DNA from: Oehlia diaphana
Lineage: Eukaryota; Glomeromycota; Glomeromycetes; Glomerales; Glomeraceae
Length of the DNA: 64,000 nt
Reading direction: 5' to 3'
Assembly: GCA_003833135.1 (NCBI GenBank)
Contig: QZLH01000336.1
Span: 7,373 to 71,372 of the forward strand
The translations under genes were made by a program, and so were the position numbers. Under the pieces are notes generated by a model. It had not been told where the DNA came from. It saw only the letters and a program-made list of their open reading frames with translations, and did no database searches. This document shows positions 10,238 to 20,899 of the stretch, piece after piece (positions within the stretch are counted from its first letter, which is position 1; the number at the start of each line of letters is the position of its first letter).

Positions 10238-12045
10238 AATTTTTTTTTTATAATAGAAGAGTGACTTTAGTTATTGTTAAAGTTATTTAGTGATAAAATA
10301 GTTATAGAGCATACAGATTTCTTTGGTAAAAATGTAGCCTTTTTATAATTTTATAATAATTATAAGTTAAAAATAGAATTCTTTCTGACTATATGAATGT
10401 TATTTTGCGAATAAATTAAATGGAATTTTGAAAGAAAAGAACAAAAAAAAGGAACCCGGTTCTTTTTGTAAATATTCCGACTAATGCGGGCCAAGATAAT
10501 TATAATTCGGGCCTAATACCTACTTTTTAGTGTCGGTGTTCATTTTTGGATTGTAGTTTAATAAATAGTGTTTATTCGGAGGTGTTTAGTAAATAAAGTT
10601 TTTAAATTAGAACAAGATTACAAAATATTCACGACCATAAAGAAAATTCCATTCTTATATTATTCAAAAAGATTTACTATATATACATCAAATACTGTAT
10701 AACATAATGTGCTTTCATTATGACGGTTAACTTTCTCCACTGCGGAAAATAAATAAGTATTCCTTAGATAGTTTCATTAAATGCCCTTATCTATTTTAAG
10801 TATAAAGGAAAATGAAAGGCAGTATTTTTTTCTATCATTATTACTATCACTTTAATTAAATTCTAAACGGGATGTACTGTACAATAAACTTTTACAATGA
10901 AATTAAGTTGTTACATACACAACTTTTAAAAAAGGGAAGTAAATAAAGTAAAATGGTAGAAGCAATCAAATGTTTCATATGATCAATGGGTCATTTTAAT
11001 AATCGTGCAGTACTGCAAAATAGGATTAGTTAAAATAACCATGATCATGTGATTAATTATAATGCAGAATTGCAGATCGTGCTACCGAGACTGGCTTACA
11101 CATTAGCCCTTTCAATTCGGTCGAGTTTTGTTTATTTTGATTTGTCTGATTTTTTTGCATAATACATTAAATATCCGACCTTTTGACCCATAAAATTTTT
11201 GTATTTTCTCGGTCGAACGATAGAATGATTTATTTGCATATGACTGAAAAATGCAACTGACCAGAATTGAACAAGGCTATTAAATTTTACAGGTAAAAAT
11301 TACTAGATGTTATCTGATTTTGGACAATATATATATTGTTTATTTTACACGAACTTCAAAATTATAGTCAAAAATTCCATAATTTTTGACAAATATCAAA
11401 AACTTCAAAAAAGAAAGCCTGCAGTTTAGATAAAGACGCGTCAAACTTGGGCAGAACATGAGAAATTTTTTTTGATGAATTAGAACAATTAGGTTTTATT
11501 GAAACAAAAACTCATTTTAATTTCGCATGGAAATTCTTAAAAAAAGAGAAAGAAAAAATTTGTTAGTGAAAATGAAAAATAACATCACACGTAAAGTGTT
11601 AGTAATGACTGAAAATTACTAAATTAAATATTAACTTTTACCACGGAACATTTTTATTAGTATATTAATAATTATTTTGGGACGATTTTTTTTTTCAAGT
11701 ATAGTAAATAAATGTAATATTTTTTATTTCTTCTTGTTATAAATATATAATATTTAAAATTATTGACATAAGGAATTATAAAATAAAAAATAGAATAAAA
11801 ATAAGATACAATAAAATTTTCTCCAGGTAAGGATGAGTTATAAAATTTGCTCAATTACATCATATCATGTTTGCAATTGATGTTTTAATTTATTATAAGA
11901 AAAAGATCGTATAGACGGATATATGAATCTAATAAAATGGCAAAATTACATGTGACTTAAATTTTAAAGCAATTCATGTGATCTGAGTAATATAATGCTG
12001 AAACTTACCATAGAGAAGAGTCACGGTTTTGGCCTACTTTCTTTC
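10238..12045. other. AT-rich spacer, no gene seen
   Basis: I found no supported coding sequence on either strand. A minus-strand 60-codon frame at 11672-11854 is Lys/Tyr/Ile-rich and without motif. Otherwise the region is homopolymer-rich unique sequence. Confidence 0.45.
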
Positions 12046-12049
12046 ATCA

Positions 12050-12260
12050 TCATATCCCGTTGTTGTTATTGTTGTAATCATTTTCTTCTGTCCACAAACT
12101 ATCGCCTTTTTTCTTGGCAATGTATTTCACAATCTTCTCAAATTCTTTAGAATTTCCATCTGTAAATTCCTTGTTAGCTTGCTTTTCGAGTATAGGCTTT
12201 ATTACATTAAACCTTTCTTCCGGTGTTGGATTTCTTCGTGGAGGTCTTGAACTTCCCCGC
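12050..12260 (-). CDS. Putative terminal exon of an unidentified gene
   Basis: After a possible acceptor (TCCTCAG at 12261-12267) the minus strand is open for 69 codons to a TGA at 12050-12052. It encodes a hydrophilic, charged peptide beginning RRGSSRPPRRNPTPEERF and including KPILEKQANKEFTDG and an acidic end. Mixed codon use and the charged, helix-like composition differ from the surrounding AT-rich noise, which is why I treat it as likely coding. A good donor (AAAATG|GTAAGT, about 13014-13019) lies upstream on the same strand and could be a short first exon, but I cannot connect the exons. No family is recognised. Confidence 0.35.
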
Positions 12261-12339
12261 CTGAGGACATGAAAAATATGTATATCGCAAATAGCTAAAA
12301 CTGAAAAGATTTAAGAATAGGTATTCATATATTGTAGAG

Positions 12340-12640
12340 CCTTTAATTACCGTGACTCCCATATTGATATCAAATACTCCCAAATGAGATAACGTATAGA
12401 TTGATTAAACTAATTATCTGTACATCTTGATCTAAAAAAAAGTAAAGTAATATTAAGTCAGCCGAAAGTTGTTCCTTTATTTAGAGCTTCTATTTATTTA
12501 CCTATCTTGCGTTATGACTCACATCTTGATATCGGATACTCTCGATAAGTAATTTTAAAGAAAAAGGATAGTATTAATTAAATTATTTAGTTTATTCATT
12601 TGTGCATCTTAAAAAAAAATTAATATTGAGTAAACAATCA
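12340..12640. repeat. Imperfect ~160-bp direct duplication
   Basis: The segment from about 12352 (GACTCCCATATTGATATC) recurs from about 12516 (GACTCACATCTTGATATC), followed in both by a degraded AT-rich tail with an AATTAAA/AATTATTT block and a CATCTTGATC or CATCTTAAAA block. The copies are diverged. No coding role is evident. Confidence 0.35.
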
Positions 12641-12660
12641 TCGCGAATTCTCAATATTGT

Positions 12661-13737
12661 CTGTTTTTAATCAAACCCTATTTGGATAAAGTATATTCTT
12701 TAATGAATTAGTCGAATCTGCAAGTTGGAAAAATTCAGTTTTCGCATTCCTTACTAACACAAATAAGTTTCCCTTCATATTTTCATTTGAGTTTTATTTG
12801 TAATTAATTCCGTCATTGTAAACGTCATTTTGTTGCACGTGTAGATTTGGGCAAAATTTATCCGATCCTACAAATTATCTGAGAGGTTGAAATGTGCATT
12901 GAATTCTTGAAATCTATTCATAATTCCCATATTGGTCAAGATTTTATTATATATGGTCAGTATAGATGAACTAATTCTCTTTAAATTTTGTTTTATTAGA
13001 AAAGGAAATCACTTACCATTTTTAATTTTCTTCTTTTCGTAAAAAAAGTTACAATCCAGGAGCAGCAATCTGTTAACGAATCATGTTTTCTATTCAATTA
13101 ATAAACCAGAAGATTAAAATTGCAAACACTGTAAATAAAATACAATATACGTCTAGCACAAGATAAAATATTACGTGACGTTTAATCATGTTATACCCCT
13201 TGCATTTTAGAGTATACTTTTAATATATAAATTTAAGCAAGAGAGAGTACTTGGAAAGAGTTGACCGTATATATATCGTTAACTGTTCTATAAATTTGCT
13301 TAGATTTTAGGAAATTTGAATGCCAGCTTTTGTATCACTGCCTTAATTTTATCACGTGCAACTGCAACATTTACTATAAATTTTATAAATCTTTCAATGA
13401 TTCTTTTAGTCTTTTTCAGCAGGTAAGAAAATATTTGTTTTCAGTTTAAGTTGTATTCTTTCTTTTTAGGAAACGGGTTTCTTATTTAATTTAGCTTCGG
13501 CTGATGGTATAGTATATTCCAACAATGTTAAAAGTTAAAATGTTTACTTATTCTAGATTTTCTTAGAACGAAAATCGCTTTGGATATTTGTGGTGATGTT
13601 AATGAAGTCTGAATCACTACAGTGTGTGATAGCATAAGACAACTTTTTATTTGATTTATCTCTTATATGATATATCACGTGACAATAATAAATCACATGA
13701 TTTTATACTTAGAATTAAGTATCAATCATATAAAAGA
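12661..13737. other. Spacer, nothing firm
   Basis: AT-rich sequence. It contains the GTAAGT donor-like site near 13014 discussed with the exon at 12050-12260. No other supported feature. Confidence 0.4.
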
Positions 13738-13989
13738 TCAATATTTGTAAAATCGAATTAGATACATTCTATGTGACTTAAATTTTTTTACAGCATATCC
13801 AGCTTGTTTAGCATCCAAACCTTTTCTATAACAATTCATATATTGTGCAGACTTTTTAGCATATTTTCTAATATGACTAATAGGAACTAAATCTAATACA
13901 AGTGGAACATCTCTTTGCAATCCTGTCCAACTATAGTTATATATACTGTTTTGCTGCTCCCCAATACATAATAATATAATTAAATTCAC
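13738..13989 (-). mobile_element. Fragment resembling the C-terminal part of a transposase
   Basis: The minus strand encodes 83 residues including SWTGLQRDVPLVLDLVPI, then HIRKYAKKSAQYMNCYRKGL and AGYAVKKFKSHR before a stop. The pattern (IRK-ARKS--Y---Y-KGL-----YAVKK-KSHR) recalls a C-terminal segment common in transposase-like proteins of arbuscular mycorrhizal fungi, as I remember them. The upstream catalytic part is not visible, since the DNA to higher coordinates is repeat-rich. The ATG at 13989 is probably not a real start. This is a truncated relic, with family assignment from memory of similar sequences. Confidence 0.4.
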
Positions 13990-14059
13990 AATGGAACTTT
14001 GGATAAAATATAACCTTATGACCTTTTATTTCAATAATTTCTTGAATTAAAGGTAGAGT

Positions 14060-14270
14060 TCTGCATGAATCAGTTCAGATCTGATCTGATCAGATTCAGA
14101 TCTATCAATTTAAATCTGGATCTGAAATTCAGATTTATATTTGAAATCTAAATCTGATCCATAGATTCAAATTTAAAATCTGAATCCAATCTGATTCAAA
14201 TCTGAATCTGATCTGAATCTGATTTCGGTCAAATCAAATTTAAATTGGATTCAGATTGGATCAGATTTTG
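14060..14270. repeat. Degenerate AGATCTGAT/CTGAATC-rich repeat
   Basis: Dense recurrence of ATCTGAT, CAGATT, AATCTGAATC and their complements over about 200 bp. The words overlap and are partly palindromic, so the period is hard to define. Similar CAGATT-rich stretches recur near 18320-18420, 19060-19150 and 20780-20880, which suggests a dispersed repeat family. Confidence 0.5.
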
Positions 14271-16950
14271 ATACAAGTAAAATGCCATTACTATTAGTTT
14301 TGGTGATTTTATTTGTATTTTTACAAGTAAAAATGCCAGGAACTATCTGTTTTGGCATTTTTTTTCCATTTTTTATAAGTATTATCAATCAGCATAATTT
14401 TACTGAATAATTTTAAAAGAATCATTTTTTATATAACAATTGATATAAGTTGATTTTTTACCAAAAGACAGAATAAGTTTTCATTTAACAATCAGTATCA
14501 GTCAATTTGTAATTAAATTTACCAATTTTTGCCATTGGTCAAAAAATGTAATGAATCACATGACCAAACGGTAAAAATCATGCCAAAAGCTCTTGATGTT
14601 AAAAGTTTTGATTTTGACCAGTGTAGGCTAGAGTTACAATCTGTGAATAATCTGTCAACTGTTATCTGAATCTGTCAGATCAGTTTGATAGAAGATATCC
14701 AAAAGTCAGCAGATAACTGCATCATCTGGGTATCCTTGATGAATCATCCAAATTATCTAATGATTATTCAACATAATTCTGGCCAATTCTGTAGTGCCAG
14801 CCAGAATTACATAGCGATAGTCACATAATCTCAGAAAAAAGTTTAGCCACCGGATAAATTATATTATACAATTTTTTTTGCTAATTTTTCGTGTTATATG
14901 ATGTTATACAAAATTCATAACTCTAGCTAAAATTATAAATTTGGCCCAATTTAAGTTTAAGATATCCTACAGATATTCAAGAGGATTATTCAAATAGTCT
15001 ATTACAGATATCCTTCATTCACCTTCATCTAATCCATCTACAAAATTTTTATCCATTATTCAAAAATTTCAGATATCCAGTTATAGATATAAATGAGGAA
15101 TAGACAGATTTTAATACTACTTTAGGTTACAAAGTGACCTATCTTAATAGTAGACAAGTCCTGCTCAAACTAGATTTTTCAGTTATTTTACCATAAAATT
15201 TTAAAAGAGAAGTACTGGAAAAATCTATTTATTCTGATATTTTCACTAGACAAATCCCAAACTTTTGGATTTAAATGGTATAGAAGTGCGCTCTAAATAA
15301 ATCTAATCAATCTGTCATCCAGATGATCATGTAATGGATCAATCTGAATTAAAAATATTGAATCATCAGATTATTACGAATTGATTAGATTGATTATAAT
15401 TTCAGCCAGAATTAAATAATCAGCATAAAATTATCCTTTTTTGGATATAAGTAATATTATACAAATCCAAAAAGGCAATTTTATTTTCCAGTAAAAATGA
15501 AATTTTGGATTTCACAAGAATTCAAAAAAGGAAATACCAATTATTAATTTCAGCCAGAATTTATAAGAATGGGAACAGTTTTATCAGTTCAGTTCTAGTT
15601 CTATTGAATAGCAGAACCAGTTCTGAGCAAAACTATTCTAAAAAGTCAGTTCTAAATAATTCAGTTTTATGAAATGATCTGTTTCTGAGCAGAACCATTC
15701 AAAAAATCAGTTCTAAGCAATTTAGCTCTACAGAACAGTTTAAAAAATTAACTAAATGCTACCTGAAAAAAAGGTTATCTAATAAGATACATATGAACTG
15801 AATAGAATTGAACTGTTTAAATCAAACAGTTCTATTTTAGAAACTGAATTGGGTTTTCAGTTTTGACTCTATTTTGATTCTAAATCATACTCAAACTACT
15901 CAATAGTAGAATTTTTTTATCCCTAGGAATTTATAATTAGGTATTTAATTATTATCACATGACACAACAGATATGTAGATTATTTTTATATATAGTGATA
16001 CTTGTTTAGTTTCTAGTCGTATAATATAAAATTTTCTAAAAAGGAAATTTTTTTATTAATCTTAAATAGGATTGATCAGATATCCAATCATCTATTTAGT
16101 CTATTGATAGATTCATCTAATTAATCTGAATCTGCCTATTTAACAGATTGATCCTAGGATGATCAGATTGACTAGATTTAGAGCTTACCTTTAGGATGGC
16201 AAGTTAAGTATAGACTTATAAAATACATTGCTAAAAATAAAGTGTTACAAAAAATGTGATATAAAACATAAAAAGAAATAAGCAGGACTAAATTATAGTA
16301 ACGTAGGTAAAAGAAAGAAAAAATGCTTGAGTTAAACTAATATTACAAATTTATCTAGTTTTATATAATAAATAGTCCTTTGCTATATTCTGAATAATAA
16401 TTAAATAAATAAAATATTAAATTATCAATTATATTATATTTATAATTTCAGTCATATTTCAGACTTTTAGCAATAATTTTGACATTGTAAATTTTGGCAA
16501 ATTTATTTTTAATTGCCTAAACTTTTGGCAATAAAAAAGTTTTAACTTTAACCTAAACTATCTAATTATTTTTAATATAATATATACAGTATTCACTCTA
16601 GGTGAATTAATAATTAAAAATTTAGGTGAATTTTAAATTTTTTTTATTTTAGGTAAATTTAATAATTAAAAATTTTTATTTCACCTAAAATGATTTTCAC
16701 TTTACAGTATTTTATATTACATTTATATTGATACAAATACATAAAAATTTTTTTTTTGTAAAATTACTATTATCCCTATTAATATTTAATATAATATTTT
16801 ATATTTATGCCTCTTTTACCATAATGAAATTAGACTGAAAATTATTTATAAATTTTCAAAAGATATTGAAGACGTTGTTATCCCTAATCACATGTGGAGT
16901 TACAATTTACTGCGCCAAAAAATCATGTGGAAAATTAAGATCTACTGCGT
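14271..16950. other. Repeat-derived, gene-free stretch
   Basis: No coding sequence is supported. At about 15580-15860 there is a degenerate repeat built from CAGTTCTA / CAGAACCA / TTCTGAGCA words. Elsewhere there are AT-rich, CAGATT-bearing fragments likely derived from decayed elements. Confidence 0.45.
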
Positions 16951-16979
16951 CTAACTATGCCAAGTCAATCTAGCCGCAG

Positions 16980-17170
16980 CCACCCTAGCCTATTATTTTT
17001 ATTATATTTAATATTAATTATATTTAATATTAATGATATATTTATTTTATTTATTATATTTATTATATTAGTTATATTTATTAAATTAGTTATATTTATT
17101 AAATTAGTTATATTACCTGTTACTTATATTTATTATACTTATTATATTTATTATATCTTTATATGTAGTA
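16980..17170 (+). repeat. Low-complexity TTATATTTA tract
   Basis: Repeated TTATATTTATTA-type words with AAATTAGTTATATTTATT duplicated exactly around 17070-17110. It produces an open frame (16957-17208) of Ile/Leu/Phe only, which I regard as an artefact of composition. Confidence 0.6.
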
Positions 17171-17464
17171 ACTTTTATATAAATAACATTGGTATTTTCC
17201 TTCGTTAAGGGTTTAAGTTCTTAGGTTCCAATTAGTTTGTAATAAATTCATATAAAGTTCTATAATAAAGTATAACCTTTTACACTATAAACAAACTTTC
17301 TACTTTAAGCGTGTCTTGTTTGATTGGATTTCAGTCATAATTAAATGTACTTAATCTTCTTGACTGCAAATCATAGTTAATCTATTCAACGTATTGAATC
17401 AGTTAACAAGATTCTTACATTACCATCAAATTTTTTTATTTAAAGTAGTGTAAACTGTGAAATA

Positions 17465-18305
17465 AAAATACTATTATATCTTCTAATAATAACTTATTTA
17501 TTAAACTAGAAGTAGAATCTATAAATCCAATTATTAATAATATAAATACTTTTAACTATTCTAATAATAATTCAAACTTTTCTATTTATCAATATAATCT
17601 TCATATTGAAAATATGTTTGATAACTGAATGTCTGTTAATAAGTTTATATAATTACTGTTTGGAAAGAGAATTTGGTTATCAAATATATCAGAATAATAA
17701 AGATATAAATGATCATTTTATTATTTAGCATAAATCATTCTGTTGTTTCTTAAATGATAATTATGAAGGTCAAAAAATAATTAATCAAAATGTATATTAT
17801 TTGCATAATTTTAATAAAACTAATTGTAAGCGGCATTGTAATTTTAAATTACTAAAAAATGAACAATATATAAGATGTATAACATTAATAAATATCCATA
17901 ATCATAAATTAAATTTATTCCAAATAGCTCATCTTAACGCTAGATATAGATAGTTTAATGATAGCATAATGTAAGACTTAGCATTTTTTACAAATTGCAA
18001 AGTTGTGCTTATTAAGGTTGCTTGTCTAAACCTCTTCAAAATCTTATGATTAGTTTCATCAAAATTTTACTATAGATTTATTATAGTTTCGGCAGAGTTT
18101 CAGCAGTTTCGGCATTTATAATAAGTTTCAGCAGTTTGGCCTTTCTCCAGAGTTTCGCCAGTTTTTTAATATAACTTTAATATAGTTTCGGCAGAATTTC
18201 ACTTTTTGGCAAAACGCCATCTTGCCTAAACCCCTAGGTTTCAGCAAGCAACCTTAGTGCTTATTGTACAATTAGGAATTCTTAAAAAAAAATATCCAGA
18301 ATAAA
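17465..18305 (+). pseudogene. FAR1-type (MULE-related) DNA-binding domain relic, interrupted by an insertion
   Basis: In shifting plus-strand frames the sequence reads a low-complexity Asn/Ile stretch, then LYNYCLEREFGYQIYQNNKD, a stop, YEGQKIINQN, NKTNCKRHCNFKLLKNEQYI, INIHNHKLN and HLNARYR. This is the layout of the FAR1/WRKY-GCM1-like zinc domain (Cys...Cys...His-x-His) at the N-terminus of MULE-derived proteins. After FFTNCKVVLI (to 18012) a 244-bp element intervenes, and the protein resumes with VQLGILKKKYPE (about 18263-18300). Several stops and frameshifts make it a dead copy. The catalytic transposase part is not found downstream, where a different repeat begins. Confidence 0.6.
18013..18256. 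mobile_element. Non-autonomous TIR element (hAT-like), 244 bp
   Basis: The ends are inverted copies: TAAGGTTGCTTG at the left and CAAGCAACCTTA at the right, with further matching inward (AAACCT and AGGTTT) to about 20 bases. The element is flanked by GTGCTTAT at 18005-18012 and 18257-18264, an 8-base target-site duplication. Removing the element and one duplicate restores a continuous FAR1-relic reading (KVVLIVQLG). An 8-base duplication and a TAAGG terminus fit hAT-superfamily elements (established knowledge). A 9-base reading of the duplication, as in Mutator, is possible if the terminal T is assigned to the host. The interior is non-coding with repeated GTTTCGGCAG/GTTTCAGCAG words. Confidence 0.75.
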
Positions 18306-18424
18306 GCTCTAAATGGTTTGGATTGGTCTGGATTATTTGTTTCAGTCTGATTCAGATTATGTTAAAAAGATAATCTGAAACCAGACCAGACCAGTTATTT
18401 TAATCCAGTCCATCTGATTCTATA

Positions 18425-19050
18425 ATAAAAAAAATATTACAAAAACATTTTTTTAATTAAAATTACTTTGAAAAAACATTTTTTCATTAAACTAATTAAG
18501 AAAATGTTTTGAAAACATTTTTTTTAATTATAATTGCTTTGAAAAAATATTTCACAACATTTTTTTTATTAAACTAATTAAGAAAATGTTACAAAAACAT
18601 TTTTTAATTGATAATGCTTTGAAAAAATATTTTGCACTATTTTTTTGTTAAATTAATTAAAAAAATGTTGCAAAATCATTTTTTTAATTATAATTGCTCT
18701 AAAAAAACATTATGCAATATTTTTTTGTTAAATTAATTAAAAAAATATTGCAAAATCATTTTTTAATTATAATTGCCTTAAAAAAATGTTTTATAACATT
18801 TTTTCATTAAATTAATTAAAAAAATGTTGCAAATCATTTTTTAATTAAAATTACTTTAAAAAAAACATTTTGTAATGTTGTGAAACTTTTTTTAATATTC
18901 TACTATAAAAAAATGTTTCTGTAATATTTTTTTTATTAAATTGATTAGAGAAATATTGCAAAACATTACTTTAATAATAATATATTAAAAAAAATGTTTT
19001 GCACCATTTTTTTATTTAACAATTGCAATGTTTTTAATATAAAATTATTG
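18425..19050. repeat. Tandem array of ~75-90-bp AT-rich units
   Basis: About seven degenerate units, each with AAACATTTTTTTAATTA, then AATTGCTTTGAAAAAA and CATTTTTTTATTAAA-CTAATTAA-GAAAATGTT. Each unit is itself roughly an inverted repeat (AAAATGTT against AACATTTT), so the array has strong folding potential. It sits between CAGATT-rich flanks and may be the core of a larger decayed element. Confidence 0.65.
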
Positions 19051-19377
19051 CGAAAATATTTACTCAGTCCGGTCCAATTTTAACTTATTTAATTCAGTTC
19101 AGATTAGATTTATAATCCAAAACTGGATCAGACTCATCAGAAGATTAAATTGTGCGATTATATGCGTAGATTTATCAAATATGTGTAATACCCGAAAATC
19201 TACACCTTAAAAAAGAGTGTAAATATGCAGTTATGTGTAATCTACACCTTAAAACATAGTTTCAGTAATCTTCATCATAATAATTTACATAAAATCACAA
19301 AAACAGGTATTTTCAGTATTTTGCAATTTTTAAAAAAAGTGGGAATACCATAACTTTATGTAGTTTACACATGAAAA

Positions 19378-19540
19378 TATGGGCGCTTTGCAGTAGAAAG
19401 GAACGAAACTACTAAAAAAAGTAAAAAATGAGTTAATATAAAATCTGAACAAATTATAGCATTTAGAATATTTTTGGCATATAAAAGAAAATTTGAATTT
19501 TTTTAGTAGTTTCGTCCTTTTCTACTGCAAAGTGCCCATA
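19378..19540. mobile_element. TA-flanked MITE, copy 1 (~163 bp)
   Basis: The left end TATGGGCGCTTTGCAGTAGA continues to AACGAAACTACTAAAAAAA. The right end is its near-perfect reverse complement (TTTTTTTAGTAGTTTCG ... CTACTGCAAAGTGCCCATA). The arms are about 42 bases with two or three mismatches and a non-coding interior. Both ends abut TA, consistent with a TA target duplication as in Tc1/mariner-type elements. A paralogous repeat unit at 19248-19268 (AAAACATAGTTTCAGTAATC) shows what the site may look like without the insertion. Confidence 0.75.
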
Positions 19541-19542
19541 TA

Positions 19543-20011
19543 NNNNNNNNNNNNNNNNNNNNNNNNNNNNNNNNNNNNNNNNNNNNNNNNNNNNNNNNNN
19601 NNNNNNNNNNNNNNNNNNNNNNNNNNNNNNNNNNNNNNNNNNNNNNNNNNNNNNNNNNNNNNNNNNNNNNNNNNNNNNNNNNNNNNNNNNNNNNNNNNNN
19701 NNNNNNNNNNNNNNNNNNNNNNNNNNNNNNNNNNNNNNNNNNNNNNNNNNNNNNNNNNNNNNNNNNNNNNNNNNNNNNNNNNNNNNNNNNNNNNNNNNNN
19801 NNNNNNNNNNNNNNNNNNNNNNNNNNNNNNNNNNNNNNNNNNNNNNNNNNNNNNNNNNNNNNNNNNNNNNNNNNNNNNNNNNNNNNNNNNNNNNNNNNNN
19901 NNNNNNNNNNNNNNNNNNNNNNNNNNNNNNNNNNNNNNNNNNNNNNNNNNNNNNNNNNNNNNNNNNNNNNNNNNNNNNNNNNNNNNNNNNNNNNNNNNNN
20001 NNNNNNNNNNN
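19543..20011. other. Assembly gap (469 N)
   Basis: Run of N. The sequence content is unknown, and reading frames through it are meaningless. Confidence 0.99.
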
Positions 20012-20076
20012 TCAGTATTTTGCAATTTTTAAAAAAAGTGGGAATACCATAACTTTATGTAGTTTACACATGAAAA

Positions 20077-20239
20077 TATGGGCGCTTTGCAGTAGAAAGG
20101 AACGAAACTACTAAAAAAAGTAAAAAATGAGTTAATATAAAATCTGAACAAATTATAGCATTTAGAATATTTTTGGCATATAAAAGAAAATTTGAATTTT
20201 TTTAGTAGTTTCGTCCTTTTCTACTGCAAAGTGCCCATA
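20077..20239. mobile_element. TA-flanked MITE, copy 2
   Basis: Identical to the element at 19378-19540. Its right flank continues into TAGTTTCAGTAATTTTTA, which matches the repeat-unit sequence and gives the undisturbed right junction of the insertion. Confidence 0.75.
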
Positions 20240-20899
20240 TAGTTTCAGTAATTTTTATTTTCAAGAGTTTACGTGAAATTATATAAATGGGTATTTTAAG
20301 TAATTCAAACTTTAAAAAATTGTGTAAATATAATTTTGAGTAATTTACACATAGATATATTTGGTCAAAATGTTTTTAATATTTTGTATTTTAAAAAATT
20401 TACATGTATTTTATATAAATATAAAATTTTGGCAATTTACACCTTAAAAAATTGTGTAAATACACGATTTTATGTAATTCAAACTAGTAATTTTTTTATA
20501 TAAATTAGAATAAATATAAAATATAATATGGTAAATTAATATTAAGTGGTATAACTAAGGTATTCAGTTCAGTTCTTAAGGTATGCAAAATAAATTGAAA
20601 TTAATTTTGCTAAAAAATACAGAATTTTTTGTTATTAAAAAATGCAAAAATTTCATTGTTAAGTAATATTCGCAAATTTATAGCTTCGTATATACCCATA
20701 GATGGTGTGACTTAACGTGTTGTTTTATATGTGTATAGTTTCGCAAATTCACACCCTATTTAAACTCCTGATGCTGGATTAAATATTTCAGTTCAGATTG
20801 AAGCATTAATTCAGACTGGACTAATCTGAATTTTTGGTTCAGATTGTCAGATTAGAACTGACCTAATTAGAACTTTAATCTAGAACATATTTTTCATAA

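Larger units (their letters stand above)
19313..20241. repeat. Exact 230-bp duplication flanking the assembly gap
   Basis: Positions 19313-19542 and 20012-20241 are identical as far as I can compare by eye, at an offset of 699 bases, and the gap lies exactly between them. The duplicated block contains the MITE and about 65 bp of flank. It may be a true tandem duplication or a scaffolding artefact in which one locus was placed on both sides of the gap. Confidence 0.8.
19190..20760. repeat. Array of GTGTAAAT / ATTTACAC-bearing repeat units
   Basis: Words such as TGTGTAAATA, TTTACACATG, CTACACCTTAAAA and TAGTTTCAGTAAT recur from 19190 to about 20500, and again near 20750. The units are diverged and interrupted by a MITE and by the assembly gap. 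No coding sequence. Confidence 0.5.

Noticed and set aside
16957..17208. 83-codon frame rich in Ile/Leu/Phe, superficially membrane-like
   Set aside because: Produced by TTATATTTA low-complexity repeats. No real membrane protein features.
19493..20032. Open frames across the N run
   Set aside because: They consist almost entirely of undetermined sequence.
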